A DNA stretch of 64,000 bases, from assembly GCF_007565055.1 (NCBI RefSeq), contig NC_044550.1, positions 84,754,033 through 84,818,032 of the forward strand. Reading direction: 5' to 3'. Below the pieces are notes generated by a model, which had not been told where the DNA came from, searched no databases, and saw only the letters and a list, made by a program, of their open reading frames with translations. Origin of the DNA: Rhinopithecus roxellana. Lineage: Eukaryota > Chordata > Mammalia > Primates > Cercopithecidae. Within the stretch, counting starts at the first letter, position 1, and every line of letters starts with the position of its first letter. The translations under genes were made by a program, and so were the position numbers. Shown here one piece after another: positions 1 through 10,813 of this stretch.

Positions 1-1139
1 AAGACAGTGTTTACTCCAGAGTATGAAGTTTTGGGGTTCTTATTTTAAAAGGCCTTCATATATCCATATTATTGATAACCTACATCTACTTTCTGAGCAT
101 TTCCGGCGTCCCATTCTGATGGCTCATGGAGACCATCCGATATCTCTCGCCTTGTCTTGTGATCCTCTCTGATTTCCTCATCTGCTTTAGTGACACTGAG
201 CTGCTTAGGTTCTGTGCCCTGAAATTGCTGTTTTCCCCTCTCCGCATGGAAGGCCTTTGCCTGAAGAACGCCTTCCCTCTGTTTCAGGCTGAGCTGTGCA
301 TGATCTCCTTCACGAAGTCTTCTCCTACTCAGGGGACCTTCCTCCTCTGCTCCCCAGTAGCTCTACGCAGCTTGCCAGCACTTTGCCTACCACGTCATAT
401 TGTGCTGACGCATTCACATCTCTTAGAAACACTCGCCTGGGATGAACTCGGCCACCCACCTTCTCCCTCCCTTGCTGGAGAAAATCCCACAATAAGGCAG
501 ATGATATCTTCATCAACTCCTCCTCACCTATCTCAAAAGGCCTTCTTGTTTCTCTAAGAAGTGTTTGTCCCATTTGTAATGATTCTTTCATTCATTCTTC
601 CTGTTAGTTGGGCATGAAACTTCTCATGCCCAAACTCTCTGCAAGTGACCTTGTTTTGTACTTTATGGGAAAAAATAGCCATCTGGTAGCAACTCTCAGC
701 TTTTTGTCACGAAGCCCACAAATCCATTTGTACTGGCACCCCTTTTCTCCTTCTATCACAGGGAAGGAAGGATCTTGACTTCTATGACAGGCCAACCCTC
801 CATGCATGCTCAGCATCCCATCTCCTCCCATGTCAGAGACTTTGAACCATTCTTTCTGGATTCTTCACATGGGCGTTTAGACATCCTCTCATCTCTTAAA
901 TACCAGCTTTCTGTCTTAAAAGAATACATGCCTTAACTTTATGGCATGTTCTCTTTCAGCAGTCATCCTCTCTCTGTACTGCCCTGCATGGTCATTCTTT
1001 GAGGAAGGGTTGTTCCCCACATGGTCTCAGCTGTCAGTCATAAATCAACTCCAGTCTGGCCCTTTCTGCCACCTTGGCATGGATATTGCTGAGCTCTCAT
1101 TCTTTCTTTAACGTCTCTGCAGCCTACACAGCTGAACTC

Positions 1140-1450
1140 CTTTCTTTTTTTTTCTTTCTTTTTTTTGGGGGGGTAGGGGTACAGAGTTTCTTTCTGTTGC
1201 CCAGCCTGGAGTGCAGTGGCGCCGTCTTAGCCCACCACAGCCTCTGCCTTCTGGGTTCAAGTGATTCTCCTGCCTTAGCCTCCCAAGTAGCTGGGATTAC
1301 AGGCACTGTCTGGCTAATTTTGTAGTTTTAGTAGAGACAGGGTTTCTCCATGTTGGTCAGGCTGGTCTTGAACTCCTGACCTCAGGTGATCCGCCAGCCT
1401 CAGCCTCCCAAAGTGCTGGGATTAGAGGCATGAGCCACCGTGCCAGGCCT
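1140..1450 (-). mobile_element. Alu (AluS-like), antisense
   Basis: A T-rich tail is followed by the reverse complement of a full two-arm Alu ending TGCCAGGCCT. GAACTCCTTTCTT before it and GAACCTCTTTCTT after it look like the target-site duplication. It interrupts the L2 remnant. Confidence 0.9.
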
Positions 1451-1799
1451 GAACCTCTTTCTTCTTTTATCCAACACCTTGATAACTTTCTCCAGTCTCA
1501 TTGCCATAGTTTCCGTCTGTTCTTCCTTTTCCTATTCTAAGTACTTGGTCTGAGACATTTCCATTTTTCTACCGTCCTGCCTATCTACTTGCATGACTTC
1601 AAATGCCATCTACTTGCTGATGAGGACAAAATTGGTATCTCTGACCTAGGCGTCTCTTCTAGGCTGTGGACCTGTATCTCTGACAGTCTGTTTTACTAAG
1701 ATCTTGGGCGTTTCTCAGCATCTCAGATTTAACATGAGCCCTTAGTGTGTGCTCCCAGCTGCTTTCCCTCAAGATTTTCCCTGCTTCAGTAAATAATGT

Positions 1800-2245
1800 C
1801 CTTTATTTTTTATTTTTAAATTTATTTTTATTTTTAGGATTTGTGAGTACATAATAGGTATATGTATTTATGGGCTATATGAGATATTTTGATACAGGCA
1901 TGCAATGCGTAATAGTCACATCATGGAAAATAGGGTATCCATCCCCTCAAGCATTTATCCTTTGTGTTACAAACAATCTAATTATACTCTTGTAGTTATT
2001 TAAAGATATACAATTTAATTATTTTGACTGTAGTCACCCTGTTGTGCTATCAAATACTAGGTATCATTCATTCTTTCAAACTATTTTTTGTACCCATTAA
2101 CCATCCCTACCTCCCCCCTACTATACGTCCCAGCTTCTGGTAACCATCCTTCTACTCTCTATCTCCATGAGTTCAATTGCTTTGATTTTTGCATCCCACA
2201 AATAAGTGAGAGCATGTGATGCTTGTCTTTCTGTGCCTGGCAATA
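1800..2245 (-). mobile_element. L1 3' end, antisense
   Basis: Reverse complement of a primate/eutherian L1 3' UTR. It has the T-rich tail at the left and the AGTCACCCTGTTGTGCTATC, CACAAATAAGTGAGAGCATG and TGTCTTTCTGTGCCTGG blocks in the expected order. It is inserted in the L2 remnant. Confidence 0.85.
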
Positions 2246-3060
2246 ACTAGTATTGTTATCTCTTCATTTGTTCATGCCAGAAATCTGGGAGGGATCCTGG
2301 AAATCTTCACCTTTTCCATTCGGTCAATCTCTCATTACTTTGACTCCACCTGCAAATCTCTCTCAAATCTGTCTACTTCTCTTTACTTCTGTTGTTGGTT
2401 GCCTTCATTTGAACCACCACCATCTCTTCCTGTACTACTCTAGAAGCCTCCTAATGAGTCTGTCTTCCAGTTTTCTGTACCTCTCATCTCTCCCTCAGCA
2501 GCCAGAGTAATCTTGAAAAGCTTTAATTATCATTGTCAATTCACTGCTTAAAAACCCTCCTGTGGCTTTGCATTGTACCCCAAATAAAATGCTAACCCTT
2601 TCCCAGAGCCCACAAGGCCCAGCACGCTCTGATTCCCTGCCATCACTCAGCTCTACGGGCTCACTTAATTGCTCCTTATGCTTCAGCCATTCTGGCCTTT
2701 TGACATTCCCTGTAATCCTCAAACTCCTCACCTTCATCCTTTGCCTCTGCTGATCTCGGCAGGAAACAATTTCCCTTGCCCTTTGCACCACAGATTCCTT
2801 CTCACCTTTTAGGTTTTAGCTTAAATGTCACTACTTTGAAGAAGCTCTTTGCACACATTTCTAATGCATTCCTCACCATACCCCTACTTTTCTTCATTGG
2901 AAGGAATTACTAAAATGTGCTCTTATGTATCTCCTTAGGTGTTCATGTATCTGGTTTATATCTTCTCTACCAAACAGTAATTTCCACGAAAGCAGGGGGC
3001 TGTGCTTGTTTTGTTCATAGCTATATCCCTATCACCTGGCATTGCATGCTCAACAGCTAT

Positions 3061-4756
3061 TTATCTCGTAAAATAGGCACATATTTAAAGTTTATTAAGA
3101 TGGCAACTTTGGGGAAGCACCTCTTTGGTACTTTTATTGCCATGTTGCATGGTAGTTATGCTTGGTGGGTTCAGACTTATGTGACTTGGAATCCCTATTA
3201 CTATCTTCTGTGAACTTGAGCAGTTGTTAGCTTCTGTGATCCCTGCAGTTCCTTTTGGGCTGACTTCTTTCTTGAGTGTGACAGTTTCACAGAAGACATA
3301 TTATATGGAGGTTTATTTGGGAACACTAGTTGGGTAGATCCAGATGTGGGAACTTAAAAAATGACACAGGTGCTCATATTAGTGTGCCTTAAGTTAATCT
3401 GTGAGACACTGTGTAAATCGATTAATGTATTCTAGCACTTCTTGTATCTGCCCTCTCAAATGGAACGTGGGGCATTCCATATTGGGGAGTCAGGATTCCT
3501 GGCTTGTGGTGCTTTGTAGGACTCTTTGGTTTGCCATTGCTGTAGGTCGCATGGTCTAAAATGTAGAGAGGATAAAAATGATATTTTGAAAGATGATCAC
3601 TTTTCCCTGGCTAGTTGTTGCTCTTAATTCTTTCTTTTAGATCTCTGTTGCCCCAGCTATTTTACACCCAAGCAGCAAATTATCCAGGTGGGAGTGAGGG
3701 GAATCCAGGGGTTAGCCTGGGGTAGAAAGTTGAAACTGAGCATCTTGAAAGTGGGCATAGTCACTTATTTTGAGTGTTCCCTACCTTAGAGTATGAATGG
3801 TCTGTTTGGGAGAAACCCTCACATAGTGAAACACTGATGAGGAGCCTTTGGTTAAATTAAGAATCTTGATCTATTCCAAATCACTTATTTTTTCTGTAAT
3901 GTTAAGCTTGGATTTTTGAGCACCTTTCTAAAAAGAGGGATGGCACATTCTTAAATAATGTTTTGAGATTTTCTTTTATATTTTGGAGAGTTCTGGTCTC
4001 CTGGAAACAAAGGGTGAGAAGCCACTACCTACCAGTGTGTTGTTACTAAGTATGTTTTCTTTCGATGAATATTTTCTTTTATTTGCATTTTCAGCATTTT
4101 GTGACTTAACATGAAAAGCCCCAAACCAGCCAACTTAAGAAATAAATGTGATTGTGGTTGGAGTTTGTGTATGGCTTCTCTCATGTGAGCTTCCCTGATG
4201 TCATGCTTGCTAACATGCCCAAGCATTTGGCTTTTTTGTGAGCCTCCAGTGACTCTACTTTGCTAATATACCTTAAATCCTTAGGGGGTTTCTGTAATGA
4301 AGGGCAGACTGGTTGTATTTGAACAAGTAGCTACAGTCCTAGTTCTTTACATAATGTAGTCTGATTATCAATAAAGGAATGTAATTGAATTTTAAATTTC
4401 TAAGGAGGGGGAAGGAAAAAACAATCTCAAACAGAAGTGTTCTGTTAATGAATGTGATAGACCCCTTTGTTGTTTACAGACAGCCCTCTTGCTGTTTTGT
4501 GGAAGAGAGTTGGGGCTGTGTTGCACATTTCACTGGCAATCTGCCCACCTCCTCTTCCCTGAAAATATTTATGGAGTTCTAGTGCTTTAATAAGTTGAGA
4601 AGTGATTTAATTGTTGCATTGGCAGAGTGAGATAAAGCCGCTAAATATGTTGTTCATTTTCTTTCTGGGTGGGGTGGAAGAGGGAAATGAAATACTAATT
4701 TTTTCCTTTTTGGAAGCCTAATGCTGTGCTCTTTTATCATCACTCTTGTTCTCTAG
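3061..4756. other. Intron without recognised elements
   Basis: Plain AT-rich intron leading to exon a. I see no repeat family, RNA gene or strong motif. The short open frames here look like chance. Confidence 0.6.
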
Positions 4757-4828
4757 GCATTAAGTGTGACTGAAACCCTGATTAAACCCTTGGAAAAATT
4801 CAGAAAAGAGCAACTTGGAGCTGTAAAG
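4757..4828 (+). CDS. ARHGAP10: ARHGAP10 exon a (BAR domain, about residues 105-128)
   Basis: This internal coding exon has 72 nt, or 24 codons, and is phase 0 at both ends. It encodes a segment starting ALSVTETLIKPLEKFRKE and ending LGAVK. It forms part of a long BAR-domain helix, the curved dimeric coiled coil with which GRAF proteins bind curved membrane. The acceptor follows a pyrimidine-rich run and reads CTCTAG. The donor is AAG/GTTTGT, which lacks the usual purine at +3 and G at +5, so it is the weakest donor of the eight. The exon length is a multiple of three, so skipping it would keep the frame but shorten the BAR helix by 24 residues. The identity is firm because the neighbouring exons continue the same protein. 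Confidence 0.95.
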
Positions 4829-5274
4829 GTTTGTGTCTAATTTGAATACACTCATAAACAGAAAACATAGATGCCTCTGCTGCTTCATTGTACACTTTAT
4901 TCACATTTGGCAGCTTTGAAGGAGATGCCGGAGCAAACCATCTGTTGTTTTATGTTCGAAATGTGCTCTTCCCCCTTTGGGGGATATGGAATTGAAAACA
5001 AAACAAAAACACCTGGACAAGGTAGTAAAACCTCTAGTAATCTTCTTGGGCTCCACCTTTCCATATAGAGTTTTAAAAATATCTGTAACCAAACAACACA
5101 TTTGCTCTGAAGAGAAGGAGCTTATCACTGGGGGGAGTGTAGTTATTTCTGTGTGCACCTCAGTTTTATGGAGGACTGTAGCATTACAGTAGGGTTTAAG
5201 ATTATAGATGCTGCCACACCATGATGCCACTGAAACTAGGAAGAGACTATTAAGTATTGGGATGTGATTTCCTT

Positions 5275-5430
5275 CAATTTAACAAAAATATTTATTGAGC
5301 CTCTATTGTGTGCTAGTATTGTTATGGTATTGTGCATGATATTGTGTGCTGTATAGTATTGTGCTGGGGATTCAAAGGTGAGTGAACCACAGACTCTGTA
5401 CTCAAGGATCTGGGATTTAACTGTGATTTC
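5275..5430 (-). mobile_element. L2 fragment, antisense
   Basis: AATATTTATTGAGCCTCTAT followed by GTGCTGGGGATTCAAAGGTG is the reverse complement of the usual L2 3' region. It is diverged, with a local TATTGTG expansion around 5320-5365. Confidence 0.6.
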
Positions 5431-7548
5431 CAGAAATAATGCAGCGGTTTTGCCACAGGGGGCCTGGGATATATTTAGCAACTTATTTAAAATGTGCAAT
5501 CTGAGTTTTGAAATTACCCCAGAGAAATAATTTCCACCAATCTTTCCTGAATTTTGTGTATATACTTGAGAAAGAAAAAGTAACATTTGCCTGTTGTTTA
5601 CCGATTTTGGCTTGGCCCAAGGAGAGGGGAATTAATACCAATTTTAGGTTGGGAAGGGAGTTTTTATATTTGTATTTTTTTCCCCCACATGGCTGGGAAT
5701 GTAAGTTTTTTTTTTTTTTTTTTTTTTCTCTTCCTAAAAGAAGTGACTAAAATCCCTTGGTGGAAATAAACACTGTGGCCTCAGTAGCTTAACCACACAG
5801 ACGAACCCAAGGAGTTCCAGCTCTGTGACTGCTGTTTATGGAATGGATTATCATTTAAGTGACTTGTGACAATATTGGACATTTCTTTTTGGCATACCGT
5901 ATTACAGTTTTTAATGAAGGGCTATGGACTGAGGCTCAGCCCCTGTGGGCAGTGGGAGATCACTGGGGGCACCACCCCCGGCTCCTTCCTTGGATTGTTT
6001 GCCATGCTGCAGGCAGCTGGGTTGTCCTGAGCCCCTGGCTTTACAGCAGGAGATTGGAGGTCAGCTTTCACTTCTGCGACCTTGACTAAGTCATTGGCTT
6101 TAGTTTCTTATCTGTCAAATGAAGGACTTGGGGGATCTGACTATTGTTTTATAGTTTCATGATTTTGTTTTGATTGTGTCTCTAAGCTGTTTGAAAGTTT
6201 GTTGCATTTTGGTTCATTCTCTTTTAACATTTCATTGGCAGGTATTCTTTGTAAACAACATCCATTTCTTATTTTTCTAATTTGAATTGGATGGTGCTTA
6301 TATGTGTGAAGGTTATATTATGGAAATGAAAACTGAGTGCGAGTGAATATATTTACTTTTACTTGCCATCTACTCCACTGGAATTTAGAAATGTCTGACC
6401 TTGCATCTTCTATTGACTCATTTTTCCCCTTAAACTTTCCAGCTTCTGATGTTAACATTTGTTCAGAGTATATCCTGCGAAGCAACTTGCACACTTGGTA
6501 ATCCTTTTAAAAGGAGAAATGGTTACAATAGTTTATTCTATGCTTTGAGCTATTTAATGACCAAGTTCTTTCCTGAAGTCCTATTTCTGTATCCTTCCCT
6601 GTTCTTCTGGCTTCAAGTTTATAAAGAGTTGATGTTATGTGCAGTCTTGCTCAGTATGGTGTGTGCGTTGACTGTTGTACCTGCGGAGGTCACCTGTGAA
6701 GAGCCAGTCATTGTGGGTCATAGGGAGAAGCCTTTTTTCCTGGCAGTTTTGTATACCATAATGAACAGTAGAGAAGGGTGGTTGTCTGTATTATACAGCA
6801 ATATGTAAACTATGTAAACATCTGTCCTTTCCATTAGATTGTTAAATCTTTAAAAGACTGCTTTTTTTTTTTTTTTAAATTCTCAACCAGCGCCTACCCT
6901 GCCTTAATACATAAAGTATCTAATAAGTAGCCTATCCAACTGATAATTCTAGAAGAAACAGGAAAGGGTTTAAGTTTAGGTATTTGAATTACTTTCCACA
7001 TCTGTGCTGCCTAAACATTCAGTCATATTTTGGCGAGTACACAGTCTTGTTCCTCTGATTAAATCTGCTTACATGGGATACTTCAGAAAGACTTTACTCT
7101 CTTAGATTAAAGAGCTTTTTGTAAACAGCATAAAACAGTTTTCACATGGGAAGTTAAGAAAAAGGTCTTTAAAAGTTGACCACATCAGAATTTTTAGATA
7201 TGGGGGTCAACATTTTGATCTTTCCCCGTCTCCTGTTTCCCATCTCGTAATGTTGTAACCCTTGCCTGAAACTCTTTCAGTTTCCCGTGCTCTTGCCTTC
7301 TCCGGTTTCCAGAAGCCCAGTTACGTGTTTAACTGTGGTTTAAACGTATTCTAAGTGGCTAGGTGGTTTTTGTAAATTGGATTTGGAAAAGCCCCAAGGT
7401 ATTGTCTACTGTTTTGCTTATATTTGGATATGCGCTCCTTGGCCCTGTTTGGTTTGGATGTATCCCTCCATTTGATAGGTTCTGCTGCATTTTCTTACGT
7501 GCTTGCTAGGTTCTAGCCTTTGTTCAAAAAGCCCATTTGCCATCGCAG
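5431..7548. other. Intron, mostly unique; weak MIR trace near 6045-6150
   Basis: There is a T20-type tract at 5707-5727. A stretch around 6045-6150 (TTTCTTATCTGTCAAATGAAG) resembles the MIR core in sense orientation. The rest is unrecognised AT-rich intron. Confidence 0.45.
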
Positions 7549-7627
7549 TGAGAGGTGAAGCCAGCTGGGCTTCTGGGTTGGGTGGGGACTTGGAGAACTT
7601 TTCTGTCTAGCTAAAGTATTGTAAATG

Positions 7628-7809
7628 CACCAGTCAGTGCTCTGTGTCTAGCCAAAGGTGGTTTGTAAATGCACCAATCAGCACTCTGTAAAAATGTACC
7701 AATCAGCGCTCTGTGTCTAGCTAAAGGTTTGTAAACGCACCAATCAGCACTCTGTAAAGTGGACCAATCAGCAGGACGTGGGCAGGGCCAAATAAGGGAA
7801 TAAAAGCTG
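7628..7809 (+). promoter_or_regulatory. LTR12 U3 promoter: CCAAT array and TATA-like box
   Basis: Four intact CCAAT boxes lie at 7674, 7699, 7740 and 7764, plus a degenerate CCAGT at 7630. A GAATAAAAG TATA-like box follows at about 7799. LTR12 copies are known to bind NF-Y at such CCAAT repeats and to act as promoters. Activity here is inference. Confidence 0.6.
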
Positions 7810-8200
7810 GCCATCGGAGCCAGCCGCTGCATCCTGTTCGGCGAGCCAGCCGCTGCATCCTGCTCGGGTCCTTTCGCATGCTGTGGAACCTCTGTTCTTT
7901 CGCTCTTCACAACAAATCTTGCTACTGCTCACTCTTTGGGTCTGCACTACCTTTATGAGCTGTAACACTCACTGTGAAGTTCTGCAACTTGACTCCTAAA
8001 GCCAGCGAGACCACGAACCCACTGGGAGGAACAAACAACTCTGGACATGCCACCTTTAAGAGCTGTAACACTCACTGCGAAGGTCTGTGGCTTCATTCCT
8101 GAAGTCAGCAAGACCACAAACCCACCAGAAGGAATAAATTCCGAGCACATCTGAACATCTGAAGGAACAAACTCCAGACACACCATCTTTAAGAAATGTA

Positions 8201-8513
8201 GGCCGGGCACGGTGGCTCAAGCCTGTAATCCCAGCACTTCGGGAGGCCGAGACGGGCGGATCACGAGGTCAGGAGATCGAGACCATCCTGGCTAACACGG
8301 TGAAACCCCGTCTCTACTAAAAAAAAAAACTACAAAAATCTAGCTGGGCGAGGTGGCGGCGCCTGTAGTCCCAGCTACCCGGGAGGCTGAGGCAGGAGAA
8401 TGGCGTGAACCGGGGAGGCAGAGCTTGCAGTGAGCTGAGATCCGGCCACAGCACTCCAGCCTGGGTGACAGAGTGAGACTCCGTCTCAAAAAAAAAAAAA
8501 AAAAAAAGAAAAA
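8201..8513 (+). mobile_element. AluY, Old World monkey-like, sense
   Basis: Full-length Alu starting GGCCGGGCACGGTGGCTCAA with a long A tail. The target-site duplication AAGAAATGT is at 8191-8199 and 8514-8522. It has CTCAAGCC in the left arm and GAGATCCGGCCACAG in the right arm, variants I associate with cercopithecid AluYR copies. It is inserted in the LTR12. Confidence 0.9.
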
Positions 8514-9099
8514 AAGAAATGTGACACTCACCGTGAGGGTCCATGGCTTCATTTTTGAAGTCAGTGAGACCAAGAACCCACTGGAAGGAACCAATTCTGG
8601 ACACAACAGGACACAGGTTGTTCCCTGATGCGTCACATCAAGTGACCATTCAGAGTTTTTCCAAGGCCTAGCTCAGTTCTTATTTTCTTTTGAAGCTCCT
8701 TCACCCTTCTTGAGCTTGGCACTTATTGCCAGATATCCCACAGTACTTTGTGGATAGCTACAGGAACCAGTACAGATCCTGAACAACATAGGGGCCAAGT
8801 ACGTTGAGCAAAAACTCTGAGAAATACCAGAACATGGTAAGAGATACGTGGGATAAATTGCTTTTTTGGACATTTGACCAAGTAATGAAAATGTGGGTTT
8901 GAGCAAGCAGCAGCACACAGGTGTCAAGTGGATGCAACTAACTGTATTAAGAATAGAATCTTTTCAGCTGCTATCTTGGAAAGAGCCAATTACAATTTTA
9001 TCCAATAGAAGGAACAATTTAGAGCAGAAAACTTAATAGATGTTCATTTCACAAATTACGACTTATCACCTAAGCCTACTATCAGATTATGACTAATAA

Positions 9100-9363
9100 T
9101 TTTTTTTTTTTTTTTTTTTTTTTAAAGACTTTCATTCTGTTGCCCAGGCTGGGCTGTAGCCTTGAGCTCCTGGGTCAGATGATCTTCTGAGCAGCTAGGA
9201 CTACAAGTGTATGCCACCATGCGTGGCTAATTTTAAAATTATTTTTGTAGGGACAGGGTCTCTGTGTTGCCCAGGCTGGTCTTGAACTCCTGGGCTCAAG
9301 TAATCCTCCTGCCTTGGCCTTCCAAAATTCTGGGATTACAGGCTTGAGCCACTGTGCCCAGCC
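9100..9363 (-). mobile_element. Alu (older, AluJ-like), antisense
   Basis: A T tail at 9100-9123 is followed by a diverged Alu complement ending GTGCCCAGCC. The arm after the tail is shortened. Confidence 0.85.
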
Positions 9364-9539
9364 TTAATGAATACATTTTAAATACAGACTTCCAAAGATT
9401 CTGTAAATTACTATAAAACATGAGTAAAAAACCTGTCTGGATAATTTCTCATATTACATTATATTTAATACAGCAGAAACAATATTGATTTAGTTTAATT
9501 ACATTTCTTTCATTCAGTATAAAACACACTAGAGCCTAT

Positions 9540-9700
9540 CATACAGCATAGTGTTAGAGGCCCTGAGATACAACTAGGAATTACAACATTGGCTGGCCTT
9601 CAAGAAGTTAGCAACTTTTTGTGAGACTGTCAAATAAGCAATAAAAATATATTGTGAAAAGTGCTGTAATAGGGGAAATCATAGGTGCCCTGGGATGTAC
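9540..9700 (-). mobile_element. L2 fragment, antisense
   Basis: CCCTGAGATACAACTAGG and CTTCAAGAAGTTAGCAA followed by AAATAAGCAATAAAA match the reverse complement of the L2 3' part as I recall it. Diverged. Confidence 0.5.
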
Positions 9701-9744
9701 TCTACCATCTCATCTTTGGAGCACCAGAAAGTCTTTCAGGAAGA

Positions 9745-9950
9745 CTTAATTCTTCCTGGTTTGAATCCTCTTTCAGTGCCTTAATTAGCCATGTGATTTG
9801 GGGCAAGCGACTTAAGGCCTTTAAGTCTCAGTTTCCTGGTCTGTAAAATGAGACTTATGACATTTGTCTCAGGAGGTTATTGTGAGAGTGAAGTGAATTT
9901 GGTAATGTACTTGAAGTGTCTAGTTTGGGGCCTGGTATCCATAGAGTAAT
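9745..9950 (+). mobile_element. MIR SINE, sense
   Basis: CCATGTGATTTGGGGCAAG, TCAGTTTCCTGGTCTGTAAA and GGTTATTGTGAGAGTGAAG are MIR core and 3' blocks in order. Confidence 0.8.
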
Positions 9951-10559
9951 TTTATTATCCCATTCATGGCTTGCTCCCCATCACCTTGTCAAACAGGAAT
10001 TGCTCAGCTTTTTGTCCATTCTCCGCATTGTGGGTTTAGGGGTGAGAAGCCATAGCATGTGGTTTATGACCCTTATGGACAGATAGTGCTAAGGCACTGA
10101 ATTAGTGACTCTGGAGCCACCGCTTAGGAACGAGGTGCCACTTTGCCAGCGTTGGTGCTGCTGCAGTCCTGTGCTGGCCATTCACTTGTGTTCTGACAGG
10201 TGTCTCCCAGGCACTCTTCTGGGTCTGGACTCAAGTGCTCCATTCTGTGAGGATGGGGCTGAATTCTCCTCTCTTTAGAGAGGCTAGAGGAGCTTAAAGG
10301 AAAGGGGTGGGTTGGGGTAGGACAGGGCAAATGAAGTGTCAGGTAGGAACGAGTGACACTTGGCGTGGGAGTTAAGGGAGTGTGTGCTTTCTCCCCGCTG
10401 GAGTGGGGAGTCCTCACTTAACATTATCAGTAGGTTCTTGGAAACTGAATTGAAGCAAAGCAGCACATAAGGAAGCCAGTTTTAACTTGGGCCAATTGAC
10501 ATAAACAAAAGTTAAGTTTTTATGTCATATTTCTGGTTTCAGAAACATCACCAAACTTT

Positions 10560-10787
10560 GTTTTTGAATAGAGCGGAGTTTCACCCATGTCTCCCAGGCT
10601 GGAGTGCAGTGGCATGATCTCGGTTCACTACAATCTCTGCCTCCCAGGTTCAAGTGGTTCTCATGCCTCAGCCTCCCAAGTAGCTGGGATTACAGACATG
10701 GGCCACCACGCTAGGCTAATTTTGTATTTTTAGTGGAGACGGGGGGTTTCACCATGTTGGTCAGACTGGTCTCAAACTCTTGACGTC
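10560..10787 (-). mobile_element. 5'-truncated Alu, antisense, with target-site duplication
   Basis: The Alu complement stops after CTCTTGACGTC and lacks its 5' end. AACATCACCAAACTT occurs on both sides (about 10544-10558 and 10788-10802), so the truncation happened at insertion. Confidence 0.85.
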
Positions 10788-10813
10788 AACATCACCAAAC
10801 TTCCAAAGACCAC

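Larger units (their letters stand above)
600..3060 (+). mobile_element. L2 LINE remnant, interrupted by an Alu and an L1
   Basis: Weak but extended similarity to the L2 consensus as I know it. It includes a CTTCAGTAAAT block before the L1 insertion, a GTTCATGCCAGAAATCTGGG block resuming after it, a TTTAGCTTAAATGTCACTAC block, and a 3' part with CACGAAAGCAGGGGGCTGTG. The continuity across the L1 and Alu shows that both inserted later. The left boundary is uncertain. The open frames here are not genes. Sequence 1-600 shows nothing I recognise. Confidence 0.65.
7549..8605 (+). mobile_element. LTR12 (HERV9) solo LTR, sense, with an AluY inside
   Basis: It begins TGAGAGGTGAAGCCAGCTGG and carries repeated CACCAATCAGCACTCTG units. 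A TATA-like GAATAAAAG lies near 7799-7807, and a U5 with CACTCTTTGGGTCTGCAC follows. It ends at about GGACACA. These are hallmarks of LTR12. No internal retroviral sequence is adjacent, so it is a solo LTR. An AluY at 8201-8513 splits the 3' part. It lies in the same orientation as ARHGAP10. Confidence 0.9.

Noticed and set aside
7628..7780. Evenly spaced CCAAT-containing repeats, considered as a CRISPR-like or regulatory array
   Set aside because: They are the known U3 repeats of an LTR12; kept only as a promoter feature.
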